DNA of 64,000 nt, taken from Chryseobacterium carnipullorum. Its GTDB lineage: Bacteria > Bacteroidota > Bacteroidia > Flavobacteriales > Weeksellaceae. Of this stretch, positions 17,802 through 27,590 are shown piece after piece. How positions within the stretch are numbered: the stretch's first letter is position 1; every line of letters starts with the position of its first letter. A model generated the notes under the pieces. That model was not told where the DNA came from. It saw only the letters and a list, made by a program, of their open reading frames with translations, and did no database searches. The DNA lies in assembly GCF_900142785.1 (NCBI RefSeq), contig NZ_FRCD01000023.1:1-64000 (forward strand), written 5' to 3'. Made by a program: the position numbers and the translations under genes.

Positions 17802-20800
17802 CTATTTTACAATAACCCTTTTAATGGGTCCTTCTGAAGGTTTCAAAAGATAAACGCCTGCAGATAGTTTTGAAGTATCGATGGTTAATGTGTTTTTCTC
17901 TTTTCCAAGCATTTTTCCTGACATATCGTACAGTTCATAATCCTGAGCCCTGTTGAAATACAGTATATTTCCTTTCGTTATCGGATTGGGGAATACATTA
18001 AATGGAGCTTTCTCCGTTTTTATTTCTCCCGTTGCTAAGGTAGCAGGGAAAGCAACCTGATACATGGATAATGTTCCGCTGATCTCGTTCGCAATAATGA
18101 CATAACCCTTTCCGGTGGTGGTGTTTCCCAGAGCGATGTACGTGATGCCTTCAGGGCCATTATCACCACCGTAAGCTGACGTAGATCGGGAATGCTTATA
18201 ATCTGTAAACGTAGGATTGTTAGGATCGGTGATATTATAAACCATCACTCCGCCGGTTCTCTCTAAGGTAATAAAAGCGTACGTCTGGCCGTTGATCGTT
18301 CCCAGAGCAACTCCTTCCGGTTCAGGACCTTTAGCACGGCTTCGGTTTTTGGCACCGTTGCCTTCATTGTCGGCATTAAAGATCAGGGGATGATAGGTTG
18401 CGATGTATCTTTCAAATCGGTCGCCACTGTCATACACCAATTGCTTTGTGTCTGCATTAAAAATCGAGAATGAACGGGCGCCTAAAGCTGAAATTTCTTC
18501 AAAATCTGAATCTGCATCCGTATTTCCGGTCGCACTGGAAACCCTGAATCTGCCTAGATTATGAGATGCCTTTAAGACAGACGCCTGAGGAAAAAGAACA
18601 GGATCTAAAGTATAAGCATTGGCTCCAACAGTAGTTCTTTCACTGAAACCGGAAAGATCTTTTTCATCACCTTCATTGGCTGTTACAATATAATGGGTAT
18701 TTCCAACTTTAAAATTTTGAACAGCATCCGGCGTGTAATACGTTTTCACTGGCCAGTTGGCAATTAAGATTTCTCCATTATTATCAGAAGCGTCAAAACC
18801 ATTTCCAGGCAGGCTCATATCTTTTTTTCCTAATCCCCAGATGCCTGAAATCGTTTTCGCTGCTAAATTAACTTCAGCGATCGCATTGTTTTCCTGAAGC
18901 GTTACCCATGCTTTCTGGCTGTCTGCGCTTACCGTAACATATTCAGGTTCCAGGTCCTGAGAAAGCGTATTATTGGTTCTCACTTTGCGTAGTCCTGTTG
19001 CTGTTAAAGCAGCGGTTTGAGAATCGAAACTATTGAAATTCAGAGTCGTGACGTTGGCTTGGGTAATATTTCCAATACCACCTGAAATATCAATAATACT
19101 GATTGTTCCTTCAGGGTCTACCGTGTAGGCATCGTTCGGCTCACCTTCATTAGCCGTGATCACTTTTGTTCCGTCCGGAGTGAAAGCCACCATATCTGGA
19201 AGAGCACCCACAGTTACCTGTTTCAGAAAGTTTCCGTTAATATCAAAGAAAACGACAGAACCATTTTGTTGTGGATCTGCATTCGGAGAAGCCGTAGCAA
19301 TGATACCATTTTTAACCGCGATGCTTGTGATTCCACCATATGGAGCCATATTGACGGTTTTTACCACCGATAGAGCAGTTGGAGTGCTGAAGTCAATAAT
19401 ATCAAAAACATCTGTAATCGAACTGATGGTGAACAGTTTCTGTGAAGCAGGATCATGAACTACAATCTCGGTAGAACTGTTATTATTTCCGGAAGGATCA
19501 AAGCTGCCGATATAGTTCAGCTGGATTTGTCCGGAAGGAACCGGTGCAGGCTGATCATTATCCACAATATAAACTGTCGCCGAATTATCTCCTGAAATGG
19601 TTGTTCCCGTTGGGTTTTCTAAACTTACCACGAAATATTCTGCCTGCTGTTCTTCAAGGGTATCATCAATGATTGGGATATTAACGGTATAGCTGGTTGT
19701 GGAAGGTGTAATATTAATTGTTTGATTGGATAATGTAAAGTCACCGCTGTTGGCAGTACTGAAAGGAGCAGGTTTTACCACTAGATTGACCGTGGCCGCA
19801 GAAGGATTGGAAACATTGATCTTGAATGCCAGAGTTCCTGCATTTTCATTCGCCTTAATAAAATTCTTATCCAGAGAAACTGTTGTTCCGGCCGTTGTAA
19901 AGGTGCTGGATGTTGTGGTTGTAATCCCATTATCACTTAAATCTTCAACGGTATTGGTTTTAAGAGCCAGATAATAAGTTTGCCCTGGGCTAAGGGATGA
20001 TACCGGAATGACTGTAATCTTATTATTGTTAAAAGTTGTCGTGAAGGGAACTGGAGTACCTGAAGCATTTCCGATACGGAAATCTACAAGATTTTGTGCA
20101 TTAGAATCGTTGATCGCGGAATTGTCTGTAAGTCTTACATTTTCATTAAAAGAGATGGTTGGATTTACAGATGTTGAAGCATTATTTGTGTTGTGTGAAG
20201 GAAGATATGAAGTTGTAGGAGCGGTCGTATCTGGTCCTCCCGCAGGAGTAGCATCTACCGTGAAATTATCAAAACGGTTATTGCCTCCACTTCCGCCTCC
20301 CGTAGCAGAAAATTCTACTTTTAATTTGAAATTCGGATTATTGGAAACTCCGGAAACCGCAGAAAAATCAAAAGTAATCAGTTGAGGACTGGCATCCTGC
20401 GGACTGACGGTTTGATACGGAACAAAGGTCGTTCCGTCGGTTGAATAAGACCAGGTCTGGGTTCCTGCGCCCTGTCCCGATCTTCTGGTTGTAAATTTTA
20501 CAACAGCATTTTGATACCCTGTGGTAGGAAGATTAAACTGTAATGCTCCGCCAATAGGATTATTGAATCTTAAATGAGTTCCCGAAGGATCACCGTTTCT
20601 CGTATTTAAATTGGCATCACTAAAATTTTGTCCGGTACCGCCTGCAAAATCTATTTCACTGGTACCTCCAGGTACCGGAGCAAGAGATCCGCTGACTAAA
20701 GTGGAAGAAGGAGTTGTAATGGATGCTGAAGATGCATTGTTATTAAAATTCCAGTAATGGATAAGGCTCTGTCCGAAAAGTCCGCCCTGAAGGAAAAATG

Positions 20801-20840
20801 CGGCAATGACAGATCCTTTTAAAAAATAGTTGTTGATCAT
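17802..20840 (-). CDS. Choice-of-anchor I family protein with Ig-like, Calx-beta and T9SS sorting domains
   Basis: A 1012-residue secreted multidomain protein. A signal peptide (1-23) is followed by an N-terminal jelly-roll-like region rich in Gly/Asn/Thr (about 25-195). An SbsA-type Ig-like domain follows (about 200-315; TTAPTTSYLPSHNTNNAS, ISFNENVRL), then a Calx-beta domain (about 320-430; IIDDTLEEQQAEYFVVSLE, ending in IVDNDQP). The choice-of-anchor-I domain (about 440-925) is a beta-propeller-like region with TANEGEPNDAY, ITANEGDEKDLSGFSERTTV and RAKGPEPEGVALGTING. The protein ends in a T9SS type A sorting domain (FNVFPNPITKGNI to GVYLLKPSEG). Related proteins are sometimes annotated as alkaline-phosphatase-like or esterase-like, but no catalytic residues are evident here. 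Confidence 0.9.
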   Translation of the reverse strand: MINNYFLKGSVIAAFFLQGGLFGQSLIHYWNFNNNASSASITTPSSTLVSGSLAPVPGGTSEIDFAGGTGQNFSDANLNTRNGDPSGTHLRFNNPIGGALQFNLPTTGYQNAVVKFTTRRSGQGAGTQTWSYSTDGTTFVPYQTVSPQDASPQLITFDFSAVSGVSNNPNFKLKVEFSATGGGSGGNNRFDNFTVDATPAGGPDTTAPTTSYLPSHNTNNASTSVNPTISFNENVRLTDNSAINDSNAQNLVDFRIGNASGTPVPFTTTFNNNKITVIPVSSLSPGQTYYLALKTNTVEDLSDNGITTTTSSTFTTAGTTVSLDKNFIKANENAGTLAFKINVSNPSAATVNLVVKPAPFSTANSGDFTLSNQTINITPSTTSYTVNIPIIDDTLEEQQAEYFVVSLENPTGTTISGDNSATVYIVDNDQPAPVPSGQIQLNYIGSFDPSGNNNSSTEIVVHDPASQKLFTISSITDVFDIIDFSTPTALSVVKTVNMAPYGGITSIAVKNGIIATASPNADPQQNGSVVFFDINGNFLKQVTVGALPDMVAFTPDGTKVITANEGEPNDAYTVDPEGTISIIDISGGIGNITQANVTTLNFNSFDSQTAALTATGLRKVRTNNTLSQDLEPEYVTVSADSQKAWVTLQENNAIAEVNLAAKTISGIWGLGKKDMSLPGNGFDASDNNGEILIANWPVKTYYTPDAVQNFKVGNTHYIVTANEGDEKDLSGFSERTTVGANAYTLDPVLFPQASVLKASHNLGRFRVSSATGNTDADSDFEEISALGARSFSIFNADTKQLVYDSGDRFERYIATYHPLIFNADNEGNGAKNRSRAKGPEPEGVALGTINGQTYAFITLERTGGVMVYNITDPNNPTFTDYKHSRSTSAYGGDNGPEGITYIALGNTTTGKGYVIIANEISGTLSMYQVAFPATLATGEIKTEKAPFNVFPNPITKGNILYFNRAQDYELYDMSGKMLGKEKNTLTIDTSKLSAGVYLLKPSEGPIKRVIVK

Positions 20841-21040
20841 TTTTACTTACAATTAGATGTATGCAAAAATGAACTTTATACTTCGCAAGTATTTTAATGG
20901 AATTTTAATAAATGTTTAATAAAAAGGGAACAAATATTACAAAGAGATGAAAATAGAAAACATTAAATGGGAAAATATAAAAAATGAATCAGCAAAACAG
21001 CAAATGAGCTTATTTGAATTTTCAGAGGATAGTCTTTTAT

Positions 21041-21193
21041 TTATTTTGCATGATTTCCTGACAAAATTGATGCTTTATTGACGGAGGATTTTCCGTCCAG
21101 GGGATTTTTCTGCATATAGAAAAATCCTGAAATTGCAGTCAGAACCAATAGTACAAAAATCACCAGAACAATTCTTTTTACCATTTCTCTCAT
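21041..21193 (-). CDS. Small membrane protein coupled to the upstream oxidoreductase
   Basis: A 50-residue frame starting MREMVKRIVLVIFVLL. Its ATG overlaps the TGA of the upstream oxidoreductase gene as ATGA, the usual sign of translational coupling. A basic N-terminus is followed by one hydrophobic segment (about residues 8-26, ending SGFFYM) and a polar C-terminal tail of some 24 residues, so one transmembrane helix with a short soluble tail is likely. No family is recognisable. The ATGA overlap and the hydrophobic pattern are the evidence; conservation in relatives would settle it. Confidence 0.55.
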   Translation of the reverse strand: MREMVKRIVLVIFVLLVLTAISGFFYMQKNPLDGKSSVNKASILSGNHAK

Positions 21194-21843
21194 ATAGTTA
21201 AGTTTTTGATGTCCCTAATTTCCAAAGCAGACGTAGGATAGCCTTTATATACAGCATTAATCATAGCTCTGCCCACTTCGTGTAAAGTTAATGATTTTGA
21301 AGGAAAAAAAACAGGAAAAAACCAAATAAATGGTTTGAAGAACCATTTTACATGGGTCTGACCATCAACAGGTTTCATGAATCCGGGACGGAAATTGAAG
21401 GCATTTCTAAAACCCAGTTTCTTCAGAGCATTTTCAGTTCTGCCCTTTACTCTGGCCCACATCAGCTTTCCGCTTTCCGTACTGTCGGTATGAGCGCCTG
21501 AAACATAGTTGAATACCATATCCGGATTTTCATTCAGAACGGCCTGAGCAAAATGAAGGGTAGTGTCATAGGTAATCTTTGTATAATCTTCCTCATTCAT
21601 TCCTACACTGCTGATCCCGGCACAGAAAAAGCACGCATCATAGCCTTTCAGATGTTCATCATGAAGATCGATGGCCAGGAAATCCGGAACTAAATATTCT
21701 TTGAGTTTGGCATGTGTTTTTCCCGAAGGTTTTCTGCTTATGCTTAATATTTCAGAAACGGCAGGATTTTCAAGGCATTCCATTAAAACCCCTTCACCTA
21801 CCATACCGGTTGCTCCTGTAAGAATTATTTTGATCGGATTCAT
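21190..21843 (-). CDS. NAD(P)-binding oxidoreductase, atypical SDR (epimerase-like)
   Basis: A 217-residue Rossmann-fold protein. The nucleotide-binding motif GATGMVGEGVLMECL is at residue 9, and AIDLHDEHLKGYDACFFCAG follows near 57. The catalytic YxxxK of classical SDRs is missing, as in atypical NAD(P)H-binding SDRs (HIM1/YbjT-like). It could act as a reductase or an NAD(P)-sensing protein. It overlaps the small membrane protein gene by four bases, so the two are translated together and the small protein may tether or assist it. That link is inference. Confidence 0.82.
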   Translation of the reverse strand: MNPIKIILTGATGMVGEGVLMECLENPAVSEILSISRKPSGKTHAKLKEYLVPDFLAIDLHDEHLKGYDACFFCAGISSVGMNEEDYTKITYDTTLHFAQAVLNENPDMVFNYVSGAHTDSTESGKLMWARVKGRTENALKKLGFRNAFNFRPGFMKPVDGQTHVKWFFKPFIWFFPVFFPSKSLTLHEVGRAMINAVYKGYPTSALEIRDIKNLTI

Positions 21844-22068
21844 TTTTTTCTCTTGATAGTATGTATGACGTATTAACTTTTAGTATTACTTTAAATTTAC
21901 ATTAAAAAATCTACATTTTTGAAAATAATATGAATCTATTGAAGTTTTAGAGATGGAGAGGATGGATCTGTAACCTATTGTATTGTTTTACATATTCAAA
22001 TCCTTCTTACTTTTTAAAATATAAGTTGGAAGGCTTTGTTTTGCTAGCAATGGCAGTGTATACAAAGC

Positions 22069-22097
22069 AAAAACCAGCTAATGGATAGCTGGTTTTT
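22069..22097. terminator. Terminator of the ppk1-ppx operon
   Basis: AAACCAGCTA pairs with TAGCTGGTTT around a five-base loop with A and T runs on the two sides. It lies just after the ppx stop. The remaining spacer up to the oxidoreductase gene shows nothing else. Confidence 0.85.
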
Positions 22098-22117
22098 AAT
22101 ATATAGGTGTCAGAAAT

Positions 22118-23002
22118 CTATTTCTTTTCGTGCAGCTGACTGAAAATGTTGTGGATAAGCCCGTCTGCCACGGAGATCTTCGGTACAAAGATTCTGCTGA
22201 TATCAGACCATGACATGACATTGTTAAAGATTCTCAAAGCATGCACCAGAACATCGGCTCTGTCTTCTCTCAGGGTATGTTTGGTCATTCTTTCCTCTAC
22301 AGAAAGTTCATTGAACTCTTTATACACTTTTTTAAGATGCGCCAGAGTCATCGGTTTTCCGTCTTTGGTCTTACTCATCGAGAAAACCTTGTTGATATTT
22401 CCTCCTGAACCGATGGCAACGATCGGTTTTTTACTGACAATATTCTTCTTGATTTCGTCGTTCATTTCTTGCCAGTTTTCCGGAGTGACGAGGTTGTTCA
22501 GAAGTCGGATAGTTCCTATGTTGAATGATTTTTCATACACCATTTTTCCGTTTTCATAGAAGGTCAGCTCTGTGGAACCTCCGCCCACGTCGATATACAG
22601 ATAGGCAAATTCTTTATCAAGCCCTTCTGCAACATGGTTTTCATAAATAAGAGTGGCTTCCTCATCACCGGAGATGATTTCTATATTAATCCCGGAAGTC
22701 TCCTTTACCTGTTTGATGATTTCATTGCCGTTGGAGGCATCACGCATCGCACTCGTGGCACAGGCTCTGTAGTGATCTACTTTATAGATCTTCATCAGGT
22801 CACTGAAAATCTTCATGGAATCGATGACCATTTTTTCTCTTTCCTCTCCGATCATTCCCATGGTGAAAACATCCATGCCAAGTCTTAGAGGAATTCTTAA
22901 GAGATTAAGTTTTATAAATTCCGGTTTTCTGTTGCTGATCTTTACTTCATTGATCAGAAGTCTGGCGGCGTTGCTTCCTATATCTATCGCTGCAATCTTC
23001 AT
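22118..23002 (-). CDS. ppx: Ppx/GppA family exopolyphosphatase
   Basis: A 294-residue ASKHA-fold phosphatase of the short Ppx/GppA type, without the C-terminal HD-like domain of E. coli Ppx. The first phosphate loop is AIDIGSNAARLLI at residue 4. The second is YIDVGGGSTELTFYENGK near 137, and VAIGSGGNINKV follows near 196. It hydrolyses polyphosphate or pppGpp. The start codon overlaps the ppk1 stop as ATGA, so synthesis of the polyphosphate-making and polyphosphate-degrading enzymes is coupled. Confidence 0.92.
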   Translation of the reverse strand: MKIAAIDIGSNAARLLINEVKISNRKPEFIKLNLLRIPLRLGMDVFTMGMIGEEREKMVIDSMKIFSDLMKIYKVDHYRACATSAMRDASNGNEIIKQVKETSGINIEIISGDEEATLIYENHVAEGLDKEFAYLYIDVGGGSTELTFYENGKMVYEKSFNIGTIRLLNNLVTPENWQEMNDEIKKNIVSKKPIVAIGSGGNINKVFSMSKTKDGKPMTLAHLKKVYKEFNELSVEERMTKHTLREDRADVLVHALRIFNNVMSWSDISRIFVPKISVADGLIHNIFSQLHEKK

Positions 23003-25071
23003 TTCTTGCTTGTTTTAGCTTTTAAATACTTGTAGGTTTCTATTTGAGAACGGCATTCCTTTTTATCATTCCTGACATACTCGTTGCTCAATTTTTTGTC
23101 TAAAATACGAGCTTTTACGTTATCTCTCAACTGAATGTCGAGAATATCTTTCAATTCCTTCTTTAGATTCTTGTCTGTGATCTTAGCAGCCGCCTCAATT
23201 CTATAGTCAAGATTTCGCGTCATCCAGTCGGCAGATGAGATGTAAAGATCTTCCGCCCCTTTGTTATAGAAATACATCACCCTGGCATGTTCCAGGTATT
23301 CATCTACAATACTTATTGCTTTTATTTTTTCTTTAAATTCTTTCTGATTGACGGGGCAGTAAATTCCTCTTACAATGGTTTTTGTGATCACTCCTGCTTT
23401 TGCTGCCTCATAAAGTTTTTCAATCAAGGCCCGGTCACTCATAGAATTGACTTTGACAATGATTTCTGCTCTTCGTCCGGCTTTAGCTTCTTCTATTTCC
23501 TTATCGATATGGTGGACGATTTTTTCACGCATAAACTGCGGGCAGATCAGTAAATTTTTGCAGGTCTTTAAAACCGGAAGGAAATCATCTTTTGGTTTTT
23601 TCAACACATTAAATACCTTGTTGATATCTGCCATAATTCCACGATCCGATGTCATTAATAATTGATCGCCGTAAATCTTTGCGGTCTTTTCGTTGAAGTT
23701 TCCGGTACTCACAAAGCCATACTGAAGTGTTTTGTTATGAGATCTTTTTTTAATGATGCACAGTTTAGCGTGCACTTTTTTATTCGGAAGACCTACGAGT
23801 ACGGTAATTCCTTCGGGTTCAAACATTTCTTTCCATTTAAGATTGGATTCTTCATCAAATCTTGCCTGAAGTTCCAGCATCACCGTTACTTCCTTACCAT
23901 TTCTCGCGGCGTAAATCAAAGCGTTGCTGATCTTGGAGTTGCTCGCCAGACGATAAGCCGTAATTTGAATCGATTTTACATCAGGATCCATGGCTGCTTC
24001 ACGCAGAAGATCAATCACCGGATTGTATTTATGATAGGGGAAAGAAAGAAGAACATCTTCCATTAAAATAACGTCGGTCACTCTTTCACCATTTTCAAAA
24101 GCCTGATGAGTAAAAGAAGATCTTTCGGCCGGTCTTTCATAGGTTTCAAAAACGTCTGGAAAATCCATAAAATGTTTGAAGTTATGAATTTTTCCTCCTG
24201 GGATAATGCTGTCTTTTTTGGTTAGATTTAATTTTCGGATCAGAAGCTCCAATAGCGCTTTGTCCATATCTTTATCGAAAACAAAACGGGTAGGCTTTCC
24301 TTTTCTTCTGTTTTTAAGCCCCTTTTCTATTTTTTCTGCGAAATTGGTTCGGATATCATTATCCAGGTCAAGTTCGGCATCTTTTGTTACTTTAAAAGCA
24401 TTAGCGGCAAATTCGTCATACCCGAAATAAGAGAAAATATGCGGAAGGTTGAAGGTGATGACATCTTCAAGCAGCATGACATTTTTTTCCTCCGGATCTT
24501 CCGTTGGCAGTAAGACAAATCTTCCTACAAATCGTGACGGAATCTCAATAATTGCATAATTGCTGGAATACTGCCAGTCTTTCTTTCTCATGGCTACCCC
24601 CAGGTAAAGACTTTTGTCCCTAAGATAAGGCATCGGAGTATTTTCATGGAGCAGGATAGGGATGACATTGGATTCCACCACTTCATCAAAATACTGTCTT
24701 ACAAATTCTTTCTGCTTGGCGGTGAGATTTTTAGAGTTTTTAATAGAAACTTTAAGGCTAGCCATTTCTACCTGAATATGTTTCCAGGTTTTATCAAAAT
24801 TCAGTTGCTGTCTCATCACGATTTCATTAATCCGTTGAAGGATTTTTGAAGGGGGCTGATAGAAAGATTCTGCAATTACTTTTTCCTTAAAATCCATTGC
24901 ACGCTTCAATCCTGCTACCCGTACCCTGAAAAACTCATCTAAATTGTTGGAAAAGATTCCCAGAAAACGTATTCTTAAATGTAAAGGGACATTTTCGTCC
25001 ATGGCCTCCTGTAAGACCCTTTCATTGAAGGCAAGCCATGTAATATCTCGCGGATTAAAGTGTACTGACAT
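22999..25071 (-). CDS. ppk1: Polyphosphate kinase 1
   Basis: A 690-residue Ppk1, full length, that makes inorganic polyphosphate reversibly from ATP. The N-terminal domain begins DITWLAFNERVLQEAMDE. The head region and two phospholipase-D-like catalytic domains follow, with NKKVHAKLCIIKK containing the autophosphorylated His and STGNFNEKTAKIYGD. DYRIEAAAKI is in the C-terminal domain. It is the first gene of the ppk1-ppx pair and lies divergent from dnaK. Confidence 0.96.
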   Translation of the reverse strand: MSVHFNPRDITWLAFNERVLQEAMDENVPLHLRIRFLGIFSNNLDEFFRVRVAGLKRAMDFKEKVIAESFYQPPSKILQRINEIVMRQQLNFDKTWKHIQVEMASLKVSIKNSKNLTAKQKEFVRQYFDEVVESNVIPILLHENTPMPYLRDKSLYLGVAMRKKDWQYSSNYAIIEIPSRFVGRFVLLPTEDPEEKNVMLLEDVITFNLPHIFSYFGYDEFAANAFKVTKDAELDLDNDIRTNFAEKIEKGLKNRRKGKPTRFVFDKDMDKALLELLIRKLNLTKKDSIIPGGKIHNFKHFMDFPDVFETYERPAERSSFTHQAFENGERVTDVILMEDVLLSFPYHKYNPVIDLLREAAMDPDVKSIQITAYRLASNSKISNALIYAARNGKEVTVMLELQARFDEESNLKWKEMFEPEGITVLVGLPNKKVHAKLCIIKKRSHNKTLQYGFVSTGNFNEKTAKIYGDQLLMTSDRGIMADINKVFNVLKKPKDDFLPVLKTCKNLLICPQFMREKIVHHIDKEIEEAKAGRRAEIIVKVNSMSDRALIEKLYEAAKAGVITKTIVRGIYCPVNQKEFKEKIKAISIVDEYLEHARVMYFYNKGAEDLYISSADWMTRNLDYRIEAAAKITDKNLKKELKDILDIQLRDNVKARILDKKLSNEYVRNDKKECRSQIETYKYLKAKTSKK

Positions 25072-25327
25072 TCTAAAGTGTATATTTTATCAAAAATAGC
25101 AATTCGTACAGTTTAATTCTTGTTTCTAAAGTTAAACTTTGATTAATTTTTTTAGATATCCGATGTTCAAACTGTCTTGAATAGTACAATTTAACATAAT
25201 CTGGAAGACGATACTAACTACAGATATTTTTGATTCTGTCATTTTGTCACAAAATTTTAAATGGTACAGATATTGAGAAATTGAGAGTGTAAATTAAAAT
25301 TTAAAAATTAGAAAAAATATAAATATT

Positions 25328-27232
25328 ATGAGTAAAATAATTGGAATTGACTTAGGAACAACCAACTCTTGTGTTGCTGTAATGGAGGGAAAAGACCCTG
25401 TTGTTATCCCTAACGCTGAAGGTAAAAGAACGACTCCATCTATCGTAGCGTTTACAGAAGATGGTGAAAGAAAAGTAGGGGATCCTGCAAAAAGACAGGC
25501 TGTAACGAATCCAAAGAAAACGGTATACTCTATCAAAAGATTTATCGGGACTCATTTCAAAGAAGATGCTAAAGAAATCTCAAGAGTACCTTATGAAGTA
25601 GTAGCAGGACCAAACGATACCGTAAAAGTAAAAATCGACGACAGAGAATATACGCCACAGGAAATTTCTGCAATGACCCTTCAGAAAATGAAGAAAACGG
25701 CAGAAGATTATCTTGGACAGGAAGTAACAAGAGCGGTAATCACTGTTCCGGCTTACTTCAATGATGCACAGAGACAGGCTACCAAAGAAGCTGGAGAAAT
25801 TGCAGGTCTTATCGTAGAAAGAATCATCAACGAGCCTACCGCTGCTGCATTAGCTTACGGTTTGGATAAGAGTCATAAAGATCAGAAGATCGCTGTATAT
25901 GACCTTGGAGGTGGTACTTTCGATATCTCAATCCTTGATTTAGGTGACGGTGTATTCGAAGTATTGTCTACAAACGGTGATACGCACTTAGGAGGGGATG
26001 ACTTTGATGATGTGATCATCAACTGGATGGCAGATGAGTTCAAAGCTGAAGAAGGAGTAGAATTAAAAACTGATGCTATTGCACTTCAGAGACTAAAAGA
26101 AGCTGCTGAAAAAGCAAAAATCGAGTTATCTTCTTCTGCTCAGACTGAGATCAACTTACCTTACATCACAGCTACAGCTACAGGTCCTAAGCACTTGGTA
26201 AAGACTTTAACTAAAGCTAAATTCGAGCAATTAGCTTCTGATCTTGTAAGAAGATCTATGGAGCCGGTAGCAAAAGCATTGAAAGACGCAGGTTTATCAA
26301 CTTCTGATATCGACGAAGTAATCTTGGTAGGAGGTTCTACAAGAATCCCGATCATCCAGGAAGAAGTAGAAAAATTCTTTGGTAAAAAACCTTCAAAAGG
26401 AGTTAACCCGGATGAGGTAGTTGCTGTAGGAGCTGCTATTCAAGGAGGAGTATTGACAGGAGACGTAAAAGATGTATTGCTTCTTGACGTTACACCACTT
26501 TCTCTAGGCATCGAAACAATGGGTTCTGTATTCACTAAATTAATTGATGCCAACACTACGATCCCAACTAAAAAATCTGAAGTATTCTCTACAGCTTCTG
26601 ACAACCAGCCAGCTGTAAGCATCAGAGTAGGACAGGGAGAGAGAGCGATGTTCAACGACAACAAGGAGATCGGAAGATTTGATCTTGCAGATATCCCACC
26701 AGCACCAAGAGGAGTTCCTCAGATCGAAGTAACTTTCGATATTGATGCTAACGGTATCTTAAGCGTTTCTGCTAAAGATAAAGGAACCGGAAAAGAGCAA
26801 ACGATCAAGATTCAGGCTTCTTCAGGTCTTTCTGACGAAGAAATCGAAAGAATGAAGAAAGAAGCTCAGGAAAACTCTGCAGCGGATGCCAAGAAAAAAG
26901 AAGAAGTTGAAATCTTCAACAAAGCTGACGGATTGATCTTCCAGACTGAAAAGCAGTTAAAAGAATTCGGTGATAAACTTTCTGCTGACAAAAAAGCAGC
27001 TGTAGAAGCAGCTCACACAGAATTGAAAGCAGCTTTTGAAACTAAAAATGTTGACGAAGTAAAAGCTAAAACAGAAGCTTTAGATGCAGCATGGATGGCC
27101 GCTTCAGAAGAAATGTATGCAGCAGGACAACAGGCTGAAGGTGCTAATGCAGGTGCAGGCGCTCAAAATCCTGGAGGTAATGCAGGAGGTGCAGATGATG
27201 TACAGGATGCAGACTTCGAAGAAGTGAAATAA
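25328..27232 (+). CDS. dnaK: Chaperone DnaK (Hsp70)
   Basis: A 634-residue Hsp70. The ATPase domain begins IGIDLGTTNSCVAVMEG and holds AVYDLGGGTFDIS and the hinge-near motif ILVGGSTRIP. The substrate-binding domain follows LLLDVTPLSLGIETMG, and the helical lid ends in a Gly/Ala-rich tail closing with DADFEEVK, the usual EEVD-like end. It folds and refolds proteins in the cytoplasm with DnaJ and GrpE, neither of which is encoded next to it here. The spacer of about 250 bp upstream must hold the promoters of dnaK and the divergent ppk1; I could not pick a clear heat-shock element. Confidence 0.98.
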   Translation: MSKIIGIDLGTTNSCVAVMEGKDPVVIPNAEGKRTTPSIVAFTEDGERKVGDPAKRQAVTNPKKTVYSIKRFIGTHFKEDAKEISRVPYEVVAGPNDTVKVKIDDREYTPQEISAMTLQKMKKTAEDYLGQEVTRAVITVPAYFNDAQRQATKEAGEIAGLIVERIINEPTAAALAYGLDKSHKDQKIAVYDLGGGTFDISILDLGDGVFEVLSTNGDTHLGGDDFDDVIINWMADEFKAEEGVELKTDAIALQRLKEAAEKAKIELSSSAQTEINLPYITATATGPKHLVKTLTKAKFEQLASDLVRRSMEPVAKALKDAGLSTSDIDEVILVGGSTRIPIIQEEVEKFFGKKPSKGVNPDEVVAVGAAIQGGVLTGDVKDVLLLDVTPLSLGIETMGSVFTKLIDANTTIPTKKSEVFSTASDNQPAVSIRVGQGERAMFNDNKEIGRFDLADIPPAPRGVPQIEVTFDIDANGILSVSAKDKGTGKEQTIKIQASSGLSDEEIERMKKEAQENSAADAKKKEEVEIFNKADGLIFQTEKQLKEFGDKLSADKKAAVEAAHTELKAAFETKNVDEVKAKTEALDAAWMAASEEMYAAGQQAEGANAGAGAQNPGGNAGGADDVQDADFEEVK

Positions 27233-27238
27233 GTACAT

Positions 27239-27260
27239 TGTAAGTACCATAATACTTACA
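27239..27260 (+). other. Short hairpin after dnaK
   Basis: TGTAAGTA pairs with TACTTACA around six bases, starting 6 bp after the dnaK stop and ahead of the main terminator. It may protect the 3-prime end of the mRNA. Confidence 0.4.
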
Positions 27261-27271
27261 TTTGATTATAC

Positions 27272-27306
27272 AACCGCCGCAAACCATGTTTGCGGCGGTT
27301 TTTTTG
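27272..27306 (+). terminator. dnaK terminator
   Basis: AACCGCCGCAAA pairs with TTTGCGGCGGTT around a five-base loop and is followed by T5-G. The stem is perfect over 12 bp. The rest of the spacer up to the next gene is AT-rich, with two TAnnTTTG-like motifs (27452-27459 and 27500-27507) that could serve the acyltransferase gene. Confidence 0.92.
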
Positions 27307-27590
27307 TTTCCAATGCCTGCATGTTTAAAACATACGTGTAGACTAGGTTTTTATAGTTGATATGACATAAAGTGTAAGCATCGTTAGGGAATTTTTAATC
27401 TGCATCAGAATAATTTATTAATGAACTCAATTATTATTTACTTTTAATAGGTATATTTGTTTTTATTTAGAATAAATAAATATTAATATTGAAAAAACTT
27501 AATTTTGTGTTTCTGCAAAATGGTCATCGGAACCTCTCAATCAATTATTCTCGATTTGATTTGCAGACTTGTTAAAAACTAAAAAAAACT

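Noticed and set aside
20947..21081. 44-codon plus-strand frame between the T9SS gene and the oxidoreductase
   Set aside because: It overlaps the better supported minus-strand 50-residue membrane protein, which has an ATGA overlap with its neighbour; this frame has no such support.
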